From Trichormus sp. NMC-1 (GTDB lineage: Bacteria > Cyanobacteriota > Cyanobacteriia > Cyanobacteriales > Nostocaceae): a stretch of 64,000 nt of DNA. Positions within the stretch are counted from its first letter, which is position 1. Each line of letters begins with the position of its first letter. Positions 10,165 through 18,390 of the stretch are shown here, piece by piece. The notes beneath the pieces were generated by a model. That model did no database searches. It had not been told where the DNA came from and was given only the letters and a program-made list of their open reading frames with translations. The stretch is from NCBI RefSeq assembly GCF_001858025.1, contig NZ_LZQD01000004.1, positions 103,861 through 167,860 on the forward strand, read 5' to 3'. Position numbers and translations under genes: made by a program.

Positions 10165-10392
10165 ATGTCTCTACAAGAACTGAAAGAGAAAGCCTTTCAA
10201 CTACCTGAGAGCGATCGCTTAGAACTCGTCCGTGCAATTATCGAATCCTTGCAAAATCAACCCAGTCAAAAATCTGAACGGACTCGCATTATCAAACAAA
10301 TGAAAGGTTTATTAAAAACCAATCAACCAGCACCAATCGATGAACAGGTGAATGCAATGTTAGAACAACATCGAGTAGAGAAGTATCTTTAG
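10165..10392 (+). CDS. VapB-like antitoxin of a PIN pair
   Basis: A 75-residue protein beginning MSLQELKEKAFQLPESDRLELVRAI, the N-terminal pattern of small addiction-module proteins common upstream of PIN toxins in cyanobacteria. The helix 'LP-x-x-D-R-L-x-L-V-x-x-I' should bind DNA and the tail (NAMLEQHRVEKYL) should clamp the toxin. Its stop overlaps the GTG of the next gene by one base. By family knowledge the pair represses its own promoter. Confidence 0.75.
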   Translation: MSLQELKEKAFQLPESDRLELVRAIIESLQNQPSQKSERTRIIKQMKGLLKTNQPAPIDEQVNAMLEQHRVEKYL

Positions 10393-10805
10393 TGAAAATT
10401 CTCATTGATACTAACATTATTTTAGATTACTTATTAGAGCGAGAACCGTTTTTAGAAGATGCAGAAATCCTATTTCAGGCAATTGATTCTGGGCAAATAA
10501 TTGGATATGTGACTGCTACTACACTAACTGACATTTTCTACATTGCTCGCAGACAAACTCAAAGTATTGAACTAGCTAGACAAGCGATTTCAACGACATT
10601 AACTATTATGGTTATTTGTCCTGTTAACCGGGCTATTTTAGAAGCAGCTTTCGCATCTGGTTTAGTAGATTTTGAGGATGCAGTTCAAATTTACTGTGCA
10701 GTTTACCAAGGTTTAGACGCGATTATTACTCGTGATAGGAAAGGGTTTTCTAATTCAGCCATACCAGTATTATCAGTGCGTCAGCTATTGGAACAGTTAG
10801 AATAA
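10392..10805 (+). CDS. vapC: PIN-domain toxin (VapC family)
   Basis: A 137-residue PIN ribonuclease. The acidic site residues are visible: DTN at 6-8 (ILIDTNIILDYL), an acidic DIFY segment mid-protein, DFEDA (about 97-101) and TRD near 115. PIN toxins cut RNA, often tRNA or rRNA, when released by the antitoxin. GTG start at 10392 coupled to the antitoxin stop. The frame is intact, unlike several other toxin genes in this window. Confidence 0.88.
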   Translation: MKILIDTNIILDYLLEREPFLEDAEILFQAIDSGQIIGYVTATTLTDIFYIARRQTQSIELARQAISTTLTIMVICPVNRAILEAAFASGLVDFEDAVQIYCAVYQGLDAIITRDRKGFSNSAIPVLSVRQLLEQLE

Positions 10806-10850
10806 GATAACTCTAACTTTACATACCTCAAACACATCCAGTAGAAAAAT

Positions 10851-11063
10851 ATGACATTAACCGAGTTACTCCCGTCAATTCGACAACTTTCAACACCAGA
10901 AAAACTCAAATTAATTCGCATCCTTGCAGAAGATTTGGACACCGCTGAAGATATTTCTCCATTAGAACCTTTCAAAACATATCACCTACCAACGCCTTAT
11001 AATAACTTCGGGGCTGGGGAAATTCTCATGGAAGGACTAAATCAATCAGTTTCTAATGATTAA
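10851..11063 (+). CDS. orphan antitoxin-like small protein
   Basis: A 70-residue protein (MTLTELLPSIRQLSTPEKLKLIRILAEDL...) with the same leading 'L-S-x-x-E-K-L-x-L-I-R-x-L' helix as many cyanobacterial antitoxins. The second half 'EPFKTYHLPTPYNNFGAGEIL' resembles the toxin-binding tail found before PIN or hydrolase toxins. No toxin gene follows: the next gene is convergent at 11127. It is therefore an orphan or the remains of a pair. Confidence 0.55.
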   Translation: MTLTELLPSIRQLSTPEKLKLIRILAEDLDTAEDISPLEPFKTYHLPTPYNNFGAGEILMEGLNQSVSND

Positions 11064-11126
11064 ATTTTATGCGGTTTAATTATTCAACAAGCCATGAATT
11101 TGAGATTAAACCTAAATCGTAATTGT

Positions 11127-11467
11127 TTACCGACTATTACTTATTTCCACAATCATTTCTCCTTGCCGTAATTGTTCCAAAGCATCAGGTAAAGTAATTG
11201 TCAGAAGCTGACGCAAATTACGATTAGTAACATTTCCACAAGTCAACCAAAGAATTTGAGGAGGTATCCCTAAGCGACAAACCAAATCAACAAAATCACT
11301 GTCTTTCGTCATGATGATGACATTTGCGATTTTTGCAGATTCAAAAATTTCGATATCTTTAGCGTCACGTAACCCAATATCTCTTAATGAAAAGGCTTCT
11401 ATAGCAAAAGTATTTGTTACCCAACTTGCCAATGTCGGGGTAGCTGTGCATCAATCCAAATCTTCAT
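11127..11467 (-). pseudogene. DUF5615 PIN-like toxin, one-base frameshift near the N-terminus
   Basis: The start ATG (11467-11465) overlaps the stop of the DUF433 antitoxin as ATGA and reads MKIWIDAQLPRHWQVG then a stop. One base away, the family sequence continues TLASWVTNTFAIEAFSLRDIG...MTKDSDFVDLV...GIPPQILWL to 11127. If the CCCC run of the coding strand at this point (about 11437-11440) were CCCCC, the reading would be LPPTLASW, exactly what DUF5615 proteins have. The lesion is thus a single C lost from a homopolymer. An internal ATG at 11432 could still give a 101-residue fragment lacking the first acidic strand (IDAQL). Confidence 0.75.
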
Positions 11468-11688
11468 GCTGTCAAACGCACAAAATCAGTACGTCGTGCA
11501 GCAAACACAAGACAAGCTTGGATATCTTCTGGTTCTAAATCGGGAAAGTCTTCTAAAATTTCGCTAACAGTGACATTTTCCGATAACATTTCTAAAATGT
11601 CACTGACTCTAATTCTCATACCTCGAATACAAGGACGACCCCCACATTGACCAGGAACTTGCGTAATGCGAGTCAATAATTCATTCAT
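11464..11688 (-). CDS. DUF433 antitoxin
   Basis: A 74-residue DUF433 protein with the family hallmarks GGRPCIRGMRI, VSDILEML, 'SEILEDFPDLEPEDIQACLVFAA'. DUF433 proteins are predicted winged-helix-type antitoxins paired with DUF5615 PIN-like toxins. Here the pair overlaps by four bases. A second, similar pair lies at 32574-33031. Confidence 0.88.
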   Translation of the reverse strand: MNELLTRITQVPGQCGGRPCIRGMRIRVSDILEMLSENVTVSEILEDFPDLEPEDIQACLVFAARRTDFVRLTA

Positions 11689-11859
11689 TATTTAATTAAT
11701 TAATTATTTGACTATAAAACAATATTTTACCATTATTTTTATAAATTTTGATATTATAAAACAGCTTGAATCTAGGAAACTGACAACTCAAATGTGAGTG
11801 CTGAGAAACACGAAGGAATACACAGCAATTTCCTCCGCGTCTCTATCCGTTAAAAAAAC

Positions 11860-12477
11860 TTAATTTACCTCTCGATACCGTTCCTGAAGATCCGTAATTG
11901 TAAATAAGGCTTCAAATTTCAACCCAGCAGATTGATATAACTCTGCTCCCCCTTGCAGCCTATCTATAAGGGAAATTACAGTATCCACAGTATAACCCGC
12001 AGCTTGCAAACGCTCCACAGCCTTGAGTGCAGACTGTCCAGTCGTCACCACATCTTCCAAAACCACCACATTTGCACCCTCTGGCAAAGTGGGGCCTTCA
12101 ATATAAGCCATTGTCCCATGACCTTTAGCTTCTTTGCGAATAATCAAAGCTGGTAAAGGGCGATTTTCATAGACAGAAACCACACTCACCGCTGAGACAA
12201 TAGGATCAGCGCCCAGCGTTAAACCTGCTACAGCTTGTGTATTTTCAGGTAGCATGGATAACAACAACCTGCCCACAGCCACAGCACCTTGGGGATGAAG
12301 AGTTACCTGTTTGCCATTAATATAGTAAGAACTACGTTGTCCAGAAGAGAGAACAAAATCACCTTCTTGATAAGCAAGTTGGCAAAATAAATCTAGTAAC
12401 TTCTGACGCACAGTAGTTAAATCTGTAGTAGCTGCCCAAATATCTGAATAGGTAGAGGTTTCAGTAGAATAAGTCAT
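11860..12477 (-). CDS. pyrE: orotate phosphoribosyltransferase
   Basis: A 205-residue PyrE that converts orotate and PRPP to orotidine monophosphate in pyrimidine synthesis. The PRPP-binding motif VVVLEDVVTTGQSA lies at about 135-148. Also visible are the family segments DFVLSSGQRSSYYINGK and AGLTLGADPIV, and a lysine-rich IIRKEAKGHG flexible loop. The length is normal. The first 20 residues are Ser/Thr-rich and variable. It stands alone, divergent from the exported protein at 12579. Confidence 0.95.
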   Translation of the reverse strand: MTYSTETSTYSDIWAATTDLTTVRQKLLDLFCQLAYQEGDFVLSSGQRSSYYINGKQVTLHPQGAVAVGRLLLSMLPENTQAVAGLTLGADPIVSAVSVVSVYENRPLPALIIRKEAKGHGTMAYIEGPTLPEGANVVVLEDVVTTGQSALKAVERLQAAGYTVDTVISLIDRLQGGAELYQSAGLKFEALFTITDLQERYREVN

Positions 12478-12578
12478 TACAAGCTGTTAAAAGTTGTGCT
12501 ACACCAAAGATTGAACTCACGTGAGTTCTGAAATTAAGCATAAATTAAGATTCACCCAAAAATTGAGGAGTAGTTAAC

Positions 12579-13013
12579 ATGAGTATAAAATTTCAAACCC
12601 TGAGTGGATTGTTGTTACTGTTAGCCACTAGTAGCGCTTTTCCTTTAGCTGCATCTGCTCAAATGCAAACAGACAATTATGCACCAATAAATGATACTTT
12701 CGAGAGAGCTTATTTTCGTAATGATCCTAACTTTTACGATAATGGCAGTTTACAGCGTCAAGTAGATTCTTTAATTGGGCCTGGGAAAAAGTTCGGAACT
12801 ACTTTCCCTGATAATGAAATTGCCAAAGATGCCGAGTTGGTTAATATTGTTTATCGTGATCTTCTTACCCAACAGGCTATGAATGATCCATATCTTCGCA
12901 CCCCAGATTTACCGAATCCTTACGATTCTTCTCTGTTGATGTCTCCCCGCTACAATGCTAATAAGCTCAAAGTCGGGACTGAATTCCGTTTTGAAAGTTT
13001 TACTTCTCGCTAA
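12579..13013 (+). CDS. conserved exported cyanobacterial protein
   Basis: A 144-residue protein with a clear signal peptide (hydrophobic LSGLLLLLATSSAFPL, then AASAQ cleavage near residue 28). The mature part is Asn/Asp/Pro-rich with no family that I recognise (NDTFERAYFRNDPNFYDNG...). A ribosome binding site (gagga, 12563-12567) lies upstream. Location is periplasmic or external by inference; function unknown. Confidence 0.75.
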   Translation: MSIKFQTLSGLLLLLATSSAFPLAASAQMQTDNYAPINDTFERAYFRNDPNFYDNGSLQRQVDSLIGPGKKFGTTFPDNEIAKDAELVNIVYRDLLTQQAMNDPYLRTPDLPNPYDSSLLMSPRYNANKLKVGTEFRFESFTSR

Positions 13014-13086
13014 CAGGGCTGTTAGTTCCTTGAGTACTGAGTAGTGATTTAATTACTCTCAGGACTCAAGACTTACCGTAAATATT

Positions 13087-13116
13087 AAATGCGCCCTGCT
13101 GGAATCGAACCAGCCT
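13087..13116. repeat. left attachment site (30-bp tRNA 3'-end duplicate)
   Basis: Identical to 19691-19720. It contains the T-arm and 3' acceptor strand of the tRNA (tgctggaatcgaaccagc) without the rest of a tRNA, which marks it as the att copy left by insertion. Confidence 0.9.
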
Positions 13117-13202
13117 ATCTAGCTGATTCCCGATTTTAGCAGGTTTGGATTACCAGTTTTCTTTCAATTCCGTTTCCACCGCTAAACAGAATTGAGAGAG
13201 AA

Positions 13203-14651
13203 ATGAGAGAAACTGAAAAGCAAGTTACAGCAAGCAATCTAACCAGTCACTTAATTGGGTATGAACGCTTATTAGCATTATTCAAAGATATTCAGAAGCA
13301 AACACCCAAAGGTGTGGGACTGAAACGGGAAGTAAAGGCATCTGGTACATATATATTACTTCAGTTTAAGTTGGGTGATAAGCGAGTAGGTAAAGCTTGT
13401 AATTGTGACTTTACTGAGATAGGTATAGTCAAAGCGTTAGAAAAAGCAAACAAGGTAAGTGAAGCGTTAACCAAGTTTAGCAGTGAGACAGAATTTTGCG
13501 ATTGGTACGATACGGTAATACTTGAGAAGAACCAAGTCAGGAATGATCTGATTACATTTAGTGAAGCAATTAAGCTGGTAGAAGAAAACTATTGGAACAG
13601 CTACACAAAGAAGCGTCAAGAGCGAGATAGAAAAAATCCTAGTCATCAATCATGCTGGTATGACACTTATGGAATGTTTTACAAGCTGCTACCACTAAAT
13701 AACACAGTCAACTATAAGGACATTAAAGCCGTAATTGATAGTAAAGAACGTGGTACTAAGGTATTCAAGCTTTGTATTTGTGCTATGAAAAAGCTGGCTG
13801 AAATTGTTGATAATGTCAAGTTACGAGATGAATTAACTAAAATTGATGCCACTCAAACCAAGTTTAAGGAAAATCTCCAAAGCATCTCATTAGATGACTT
13901 TCTGAACTTGAGGGAAAGTGTAATTACAGAAGCTTTGAATGATAACAGATGTAATCTTGAATCTAGGCAGTCTTGGCTGTTTGTCTTTTCCATGCAAGTC
14001 ATTTACGGCATGAGACTACATGAAGTTTTTGCAGTTCAGAATATTAATCAGCCATACAAAACGAAAGATGGGGTGATCATAGCGGCGCTTAATGACCCGA
14101 ATAATAAAGAAATGATTGCTGTAGTAGGTGATAAAACGCTGTTAGGTACTACGACTAAAACAGGCTACAGGTTAGCACGTCCGATGATTCCACCTACTTA
14201 TCCTGATTTGATTGAGAAGTTAGATATTAAATCAGGTAAGTTACCAACTATTGAACTTAACTCAGATAATCCAGGTTTCATTAGGAAGTATCTTAGTGAT
14301 ATTGCAAGAAAGTCATTAGTGAGATGGACTAAGGACACAAGATTTACTCAAACTCATGCTTTACGCCATTTGGCTAATCTCAATGGGATGATGGCAGGGA
14401 TACCATTAGAAAAAAGAGCAATGTCTTTAGGTCACAGTCCTACTATGAATGATACTGTTTACAAGAAACGTCAAACGACTAAAACCACACTGGACTTACT
14501 TACACAGTCAAGTAATCAAGCTATTCCATTACAGTCAGCAGTTGCAATGGCTCAACAGTTAGGTTGTATTGATGATAAGTCAGTTAAGTTACTAGCTGCT
14601 ATCTACAATGTTTCTGAAGTTGAGATAAGTAACGTTATGCAAGTACGTTAA
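13203..14651 (+). CDS. tyrosine recombinase/integrase
   Basis: A 482-residue site-specific recombinase. Catalytic residues are visible in order: Arg near 271 (YGMRLHEVF), the H-x-x-R box near 385-388 (THALRHLAN), His near 410 (LGHSPT) and the nucleophile Tyr near 420 (NDTVYKKR). The N-terminal 250 residues, rich in Lys/Glu, should hold the arm-binding and core-binding domains. A start at ATG 13203 is preceded by gagagag. It is the first gene inside the left attachment site and should drive insertion and excision at the tRNA. The 60-residue extension after the tyrosine is unusual. Confidence 0.92.
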   Translation: MRETEKQVTASNLTSHLIGYERLLALFKDIQKQTPKGVGLKREVKASGTYILLQFKLGDKRVGKACNCDFTEIGIVKALEKANKVSEALTKFSSETEFCDWYDTVILEKNQVRNDLITFSEAIKLVEENYWNSYTKKRQERDRKNPSHQSCWYDTYGMFYKLLPLNNTVNYKDIKAVIDSKERGTKVFKLCICAMKKLAEIVDNVKLRDELTKIDATQTKFKENLQSISLDDFLNLRESVITEALNDNRCNLESRQSWLFVFSMQVIYGMRLHEVFAVQNINQPYKTKDGVIIAALNDPNNKEMIAVVGDKTLLGTTTKTGYRLARPMIPPTYPDLIEKLDIKSGKLPTIELNSDNPGFIRKYLSDIARKSLVRWTKDTRFTQTHALRHLANLNGMMAGIPLEKRAMSLGHSPTMNDTVYKKRQTTKTTLDLLTQSSNQAIPLQSAVAMAQQLGCIDDKSVKLLAAIYNVSEVEISNVMQVR

Positions 14652-14786
14652 GTACAACAAGTACGACAATTACAAACTGCATTACCTTACTACCACTAAC
14701 ACCACTTACCATACATACAGTAACAAGGGATAGAAACAACAGTAACTATCCCTTATTTTTTTCTTACCTTATGTAAGGTGATCAAC

Positions 14787-14955
14787 CTTATTGCAATAAG
14801 TGGAGTAACAATAACTCAGTTATCACCATAACTGAATTAACGATAACTGGCTTATTGCAATAACGAGAGTAACAATAACTAGCTTGTTGTCATAACTGAA
14901 GTAATGATAATTCACTTAACTGTCATTACTGTAATAGTGATAACTTTAATAAGTG
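14787..14955. repeat. direct and inverted repeat cluster downstream of the integrase
   Basis: A 30-bp unit (cttattgcaataa...gagtaacaataact) occurs at 14787-14816 and 14851-14880 with 27 of 30 bases equal, and each contains the palindrome ttattgcaataa. Between and after them are repeated ataact/agttat words, among them the hairpin cagttat-cacc-ataactg. The cluster lies between two convergent genes. It could be a protein-binding array (excisionase, partition or origin) or a bidirectional terminator region. Confidence 0.6.
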
Positions 14956-15444
14956 TTATGTTGATATTGTTGTAGTTTCCTCTTCACCTTCCACTTCAAA
15001 CTCAACTTCATCAGGTTTGAGAGTTTCAATTAATGCTGTTATCTTACCCTTAATATCTCTGTCACCCCAACCACGTTCCCTATCAACAACAGTGTAAATA
15101 CCACGTATGCAATCCATCACATCGTAAGTTTTGAGTTCATCTAGTTCAATTAATTCCTTAGCTTTATCAACTACTTCAGCATCAATGATGATAGAAAAAG
15201 CTGTGATTAATTCGAGTGACTTAGCTAAATCTTGCCTATCACCTTTAGTTGGTAACGATGATATTACATAATCAGTAACATCAATTTTTCTAACTACAGG
15301 TGTGCCAGAACGTCTACGGCTAGTTGAAGCAAGCATTTCGTAGTTTGCATCTTCAAAGTCTTTCTTAGTTTCGGCAATGATGTCATCAGGAACTCCATAG
15401 TTCTTCATGTTTTCCAGTGCTATCAACTGTTCAGGGCGTAACAT
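14956..15444 (-). CDS. hypothetical protein of the integrative element
   Basis: A 162-residue soluble protein that I do not recognise. It starts MLRPEQLIALENMKNYGVPDD, has a basic patch (ASTSRRRSGTPVVRK) near 40-55, a helical middle, and an acidic tail (KPDEVEFEVEGEEETTTIST). Convergent with the integrase across the repeat cluster. The acidic tail suggests a DNA-mimicking or protein-binding role, but this is a guess. Confidence 0.55.
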   Translation of the reverse strand: MLRPEQLIALENMKNYGVPDDIIAETKKDFEDANYEMLASTSRRRSGTPVVRKIDVTDYVISSLPTKGDRQDLAKSLELITAFSIIIDAEVVDKAKELIELDELKTYDVMDCIRGIYTVVDRERGWGDRDIKGKITALIETLKPDEVEFEVEGEEETTTIST

Positions 15445-15693
15445 ATCGTACTTTTTATTACTTGATCTCTACAGTATAGGTTATGTATTGAATTACGGTC
15501 AATAATGAAGCTATATAATTAGCTATGATATTTAGTTGATTATTAATGATGAATGATTTTATTTAATTAAGATAAATAATTACAACTAAAAGGAATATTT
15601 ATTAACACAGAAAAATTAATAAGTTTTTCAAATAACAAAATATTGCAAAATGTAAACACAAATTGATTATTACATTTATAATATTATCTATGA

Positions 15694-15896
15694 GGCGTAA
15701 AACAACCCTCTGTGAACCATGATAAATGAATATCTAAGACGCTCTGAGGTAACAGAGGCATCGAATAGTCAAGGATGCCAACGGTAGGTAAAAAACGGGC
15801 TGAGGATATTCTGCATAGTACCTGACCACACTTGTAGAACAAGTCCGGTTATTCCTTTTCGTAAGAAGGGAAGAGTTATCTATTCAGATAACTAGG
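15694..15896 (+). ncRNA. structured non-coding RNA, possible solo HEARO/omega RNA
   Basis: A 200-nt stretch with no gene contains a chain of stems: cctctgt (15707-15713) with acagagg; gcatc with gatgc; an outer ggta/tacc pairing; acttg-tagaa-caagt; ttcc...gggaa; and agttatct-attc-agataact at the 3' end. It follows directly after ATGA (15690-15693). Solo HEARO RNAs (guide-scaffold RNAs of IscB nucleases) are known to sit after ATGA or GTGA, and the order of motifs (aacggtaggtaaaa, gggctga, atagtacc, aagggaagag) resembles that family as I remember it. No iscB gene is present. The high GC contrast with its flanks supports structure. Confidence 0.55.
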
Positions 15897-15934
15897 TTGT
15901 GTTTATCAAGTTAACTTTAACTATAAAAACGGCA

Positions 15935-16114
15935 ATGATGACTATCAAAACCAGTTCTCTAACTCGTGTTGTACCAACTAGATTAACCATTAACGACTAT
16001 GACCTTTTATCAGATGTCGCTAAACAAAAGAAAAGTACAACTTCTGCTTTACTCAGACAGTTAGTGATGGAGTGTATTGAGAAGCAAGATAAAGAAATAC
16101 CACCACTTGATTAA
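15935..16114 (+). CDS. ribbon-helix-helix DNA-binding protein
   Basis: A 59-residue protein (from the first of two adjacent ATGs, 15935 and 15938) with the CopG/Arc-type pattern TRVVPTRLTINDYDLLSDVA then KKSTTSALLRQLVMECI: one basic strand followed by two helices. A GTG at 15899 in frame would add 12 residues but would start inside the structured RNA. Probably a transcriptional repressor or copy-number regulator of the element, placed just before the primase-helicase gene. Confidence 0.65.
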   Translation: MMTIKTSSLTRVVPTRLTINDYDLLSDVAKQKKSTTSALLRQLVMECIEKQDKEIPPLD

Positions 16115-16193
16115 GTGATGGCATCTCCAAATTCTTATTAGTTCAAATACACGAAACCCACTAAATTGAGTAAAAAACAATAATACTGGAACT

Positions 16194-17771
16194 ATGAACA
16201 ACAACTATTGTAACACTTTTTCTGATAGTTCTGATAGTCAAGATGTAGAAACAATCGAGTTAATACAGGAGGAACACAATCTAATACCGTTACCTTTATT
16301 GATGACACAAAAGTTGGATGCTAACCAACATATTAAAAGAGTTGATAATGAAGGCGGTAAAGGCGGTATTAGTTCAAGACCTAAACATGGTACAGTTCCA
16401 AAAGCTGACATTCTAGGTTTAGATATAGCTGAAAAATATAGAGGAAAATGGATATTTAACTGTGAAGCAAACAGTTGGATGGTTTATGAATTAGATCAGG
16501 TTGGTATTTGGAGTAAAGTAAATGACTATTATATTGAAGCATTAATTAATAAAGAACTAAAGGAGCAAGAAATAGCTGGTTATGGAAATTCTAGTTATAT
16601 AACTAACATTATAGATAAACTTCAACTTGAATTGATAGAGGTTGGTTGGAAAGAACAATCTCCTACTGAACTACTACCATTTCAGAACTGCGTATTAGAA
16701 ATAGCTACAGGTAACGTTCTCAATCATTCACCAAAACATCGGTTTACTTGGTGTTTACCGCGTGAATTTGATAATTCTAGTAATGAGTTTCCATTGATTG
16801 AACAGTGGTTAGATGAGGTCACAAATAATGATCAGTCAATCAAACAAATCCTACTATGTTACTTAGCTGCAATTCTGAAAGGTCGTGCTGATCTTCAACA
16901 GTTCTTACAGCTAGTTGGTTCTGGTGGTACAGGTAAAAGCACATTTATTAAACTTGCACAATCGCTAATAGGTGATAATAACGTATGTACAATTACTCTT
17001 GTAGACTTATGTAAAGAGCGATTTGCTGCTGCCAATGCTTTAAAAAAGCGACTGGTAGTATTTCCAGATCAGGATAGATACAGAGGAGAGGTGCAAAAGT
17101 TTAAGTCCCTCACAGGACAAGACTTTATTTTTGCAGAAGAGAAAGGTAAACAAGGGTTTCAATTCAAATTTGATGGTATGGTTATCATGGCATCAAATGA
17201 CCCTGTGTTTGATGGTCGCAACTCCTCTTGGTTGACAAGGAGACAAATTTTAGTTCCTTTCAACAAGACTGTAGATAAAAATAAACGTAGAGATTTAGAA
17301 AAAGAGTTTCAACCAGAATTGAACGCATTAACTCAATATTTACTGAATATTTCTGATGATACAGTTACTCAAGTATTGAGGAATGCAGCCGATAATCCAG
17401 AATTAGCTAAACATATTTTGGAACAACAAATAAGTAGTAATCCAATTGCAGGTTGGATTAATGAGTGTGTTATTAGAAATGTCGGTAGTAAATGTCAAGT
17501 AGGAAGCGATAAGACCGATAAAAATACTCTATTTGGCAGCTATACAGAATGGTGTCGTAAGTCTGGTAGTTATCCTCCCAGCTTGCGCTATTTTAGCCCT
17601 GAACTACTGGACTTTTGCAAGTCTACTATGGGGTGGAAAGATGTTAATAAAGTACGTAATAACAAAGGTGTTTTGATTAACGGGTTGAGATTACGTGAAG
17701 TTGGTAAGGATAATGATATTCCTTCACCACTAGAAGTCAGTGTAGAGTCAAGCCTACACGGTGAAGGGTAA
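16194..17771 (+). CDS. P4-type primase/SF3 helicase replication protein
   Basis: A 525-residue protein. The Walker A motif GSGGTGKST lies near 243-251, Walker B-like LVVFPDQD near 287, and sensor segment VIMASNDPVF near 325-334, the pattern of the superfamily 3 helicase half of phage/plasmid primases (D5/P4 alpha type). Before it, 'LLPFQNCVLEIATGN' and 'FTWCLPREFD' match the D5 N-terminal linker. The first 150 residues contain no clear primase centre, so priming may be supplied by the host. It should unwind the element's origin, probably the repeat-dense region that starts at its 3' end. Confidence 0.85.
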   Translation: MNNNYCNTFSDSSDSQDVETIELIQEEHNLIPLPLLMTQKLDANQHIKRVDNEGGKGGISSRPKHGTVPKADILGLDIAEKYRGKWIFNCEANSWMVYELDQVGIWSKVNDYYIEALINKELKEQEIAGYGNSSYITNIIDKLQLELIEVGWKEQSPTELLPFQNCVLEIATGNVLNHSPKHRFTWCLPREFDNSSNEFPLIEQWLDEVTNNDQSIKQILLCYLAAILKGRADLQQFLQLVGSGGTGKSTFIKLAQSLIGDNNVCTITLVDLCKERFAAANALKKRLVVFPDQDRYRGEVQKFKSLTGQDFIFAEEKGKQGFQFKFDGMVIMASNDPVFDGRNSSWLTRRQILVPFNKTVDKNKRRDLEKEFQPELNALTQYLLNISDDTVTQVLRNAADNPELAKHILEQQISSNPIAGWINECVIRNVGSKCQVGSDKTDKNTLFGSYTEWCRKSGSYPPSLRYFSPELLDFCKSTMGWKDVNKVRNNKGVLINGLRLREVGKDNDIPSPLEVSVESSLHGEG

Positions 17772-17997
17772 GGTGTAGCGTTGTAACCCAGTCACCATAA
17801 GGGTTGTGTAGGTTGTGTAGGGTCAGAGTATTATCCTTTTATATTTATTAAGTGATAATACTCTGAGATAGAAACAAAATTTGTTCAATTAATTAAATAA
17901 AGATTTATCTATCACCCTACACACTATACACAAGCTAGTCAGTATAAGGATTGCAAGTATACACACAATCCTACACTGTGTAGTGTCAACTCTACAC
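17740..17997. repeat. origin-like cluster of GTGTAG/CTACAC motifs
   Basis: Nine copies of the hexamer gtgtag or its complement occur in 258 bases (starting at 17740, 17754, 17773, 17806, 17815, 17917, 17971, 17978, 17992). Two are in a direct 9-bp repeat (gttgtgtag twice) and two in the palindrome ctacac-t-gtgtag. About 0.1 copy is expected by chance. Placed at the 3' end of the helicase gene and around a long hairpin, this has the make-up of a replication origin with initiator sites. Confidence 0.65.
17823..17866. terminator. 13-bp perfect stem after the helicase gene
   Basis: tcagagtattatc at 17823-17835 pairs exactly with gataatactctga at 17854-17866 around an 18-base AT-rich loop. It may end the helicase transcript or be the AT-rich unwinding part of the origin in which it sits. 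Confidence 0.6.
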
Positions 17998-18049
17998 GCC
18001 CAAAATAAGTAAATATTACTGTTTATTAAACTGATTTTGAGGTCACAAA

Positions 18050-18109
18050 ATGAAACTATCTGATTATATTAATCAACTACAAGAGGTTGTATTTCAACAT
18101 AATTATTAA
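18050..18109 (+). pseudogene. truncated small ORF, likely gene remnant
   Basis: MKLSDYINQLQEVVFQHNY followed by a stop: 19 codons preceded by gagg (18039-18042) at a good distance. 'MKLSDYINQLQEV' is how some small phage/plasmid proteins begin, and the abrupt end suggests a remnant. It could also be a genuine micropeptide. Confidence 0.35.
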
Positions 18110-18123
18110 ACCAATCTCTAAAC

Positions 18124-18390
18124 TCAAACATTATTTTCTACCTCTCTTATTTCAACATCACTACCATCAATAACAGTAATAGTGGAATTACCATTATCAA
18201 GACAAACACAACTAGCTATCTTAACATCACCTGTTAACTTATCAAGTTGTACTATACGTTCTTCTTGTAGTAAGTTACCATCATAGATATAACTTATTGT
18301 TTGTTTAAGAAACTGACTTTCCCAATTGATAGTAGTGGTAAGTCCTATTTCATTAGTAACTACAGTTTCTCTATCGCTAGTATATTTCAT
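18124..18390 (-). CDS. hypothetical protein of the integrative element
   Basis: An 88-residue protein, unknown to me. It alternates polar and hydrophobic residues in a beta-rich pattern (INWESQFLKQTISYIYDGNLLQEE, KIASCVCLDNGNSTITVIDG) and has two Cys in CVC. No signal or membrane segment. The frame is intact and an RBS-like ggagaag lies upstream (18398-18404). Confidence 0.5.
   Translation of the reverse strand: MKYTSDRETVVTNEIGLTTTINWESQFLKQTISYIYDGNLLQEERIVQLDKLTGDVKIASCVCLDNGNSTITVIDGSDVEIREVENNV

Noticed and set aside
13087..13160. Second tRNA gene at the left attachment site
   Set aside because: Only the T-arm and 3' acceptor strand are present; no anticodon arm or 5' half follows, so it is an att duplicate and not a gene.
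15694..15896. Structured RNA considered as group I/II intron, RNase P RNA or tmRNA
   Set aside because: No domain V, no P7/G-binding signature, no aggaaagtccgg core and no tag frame were found.
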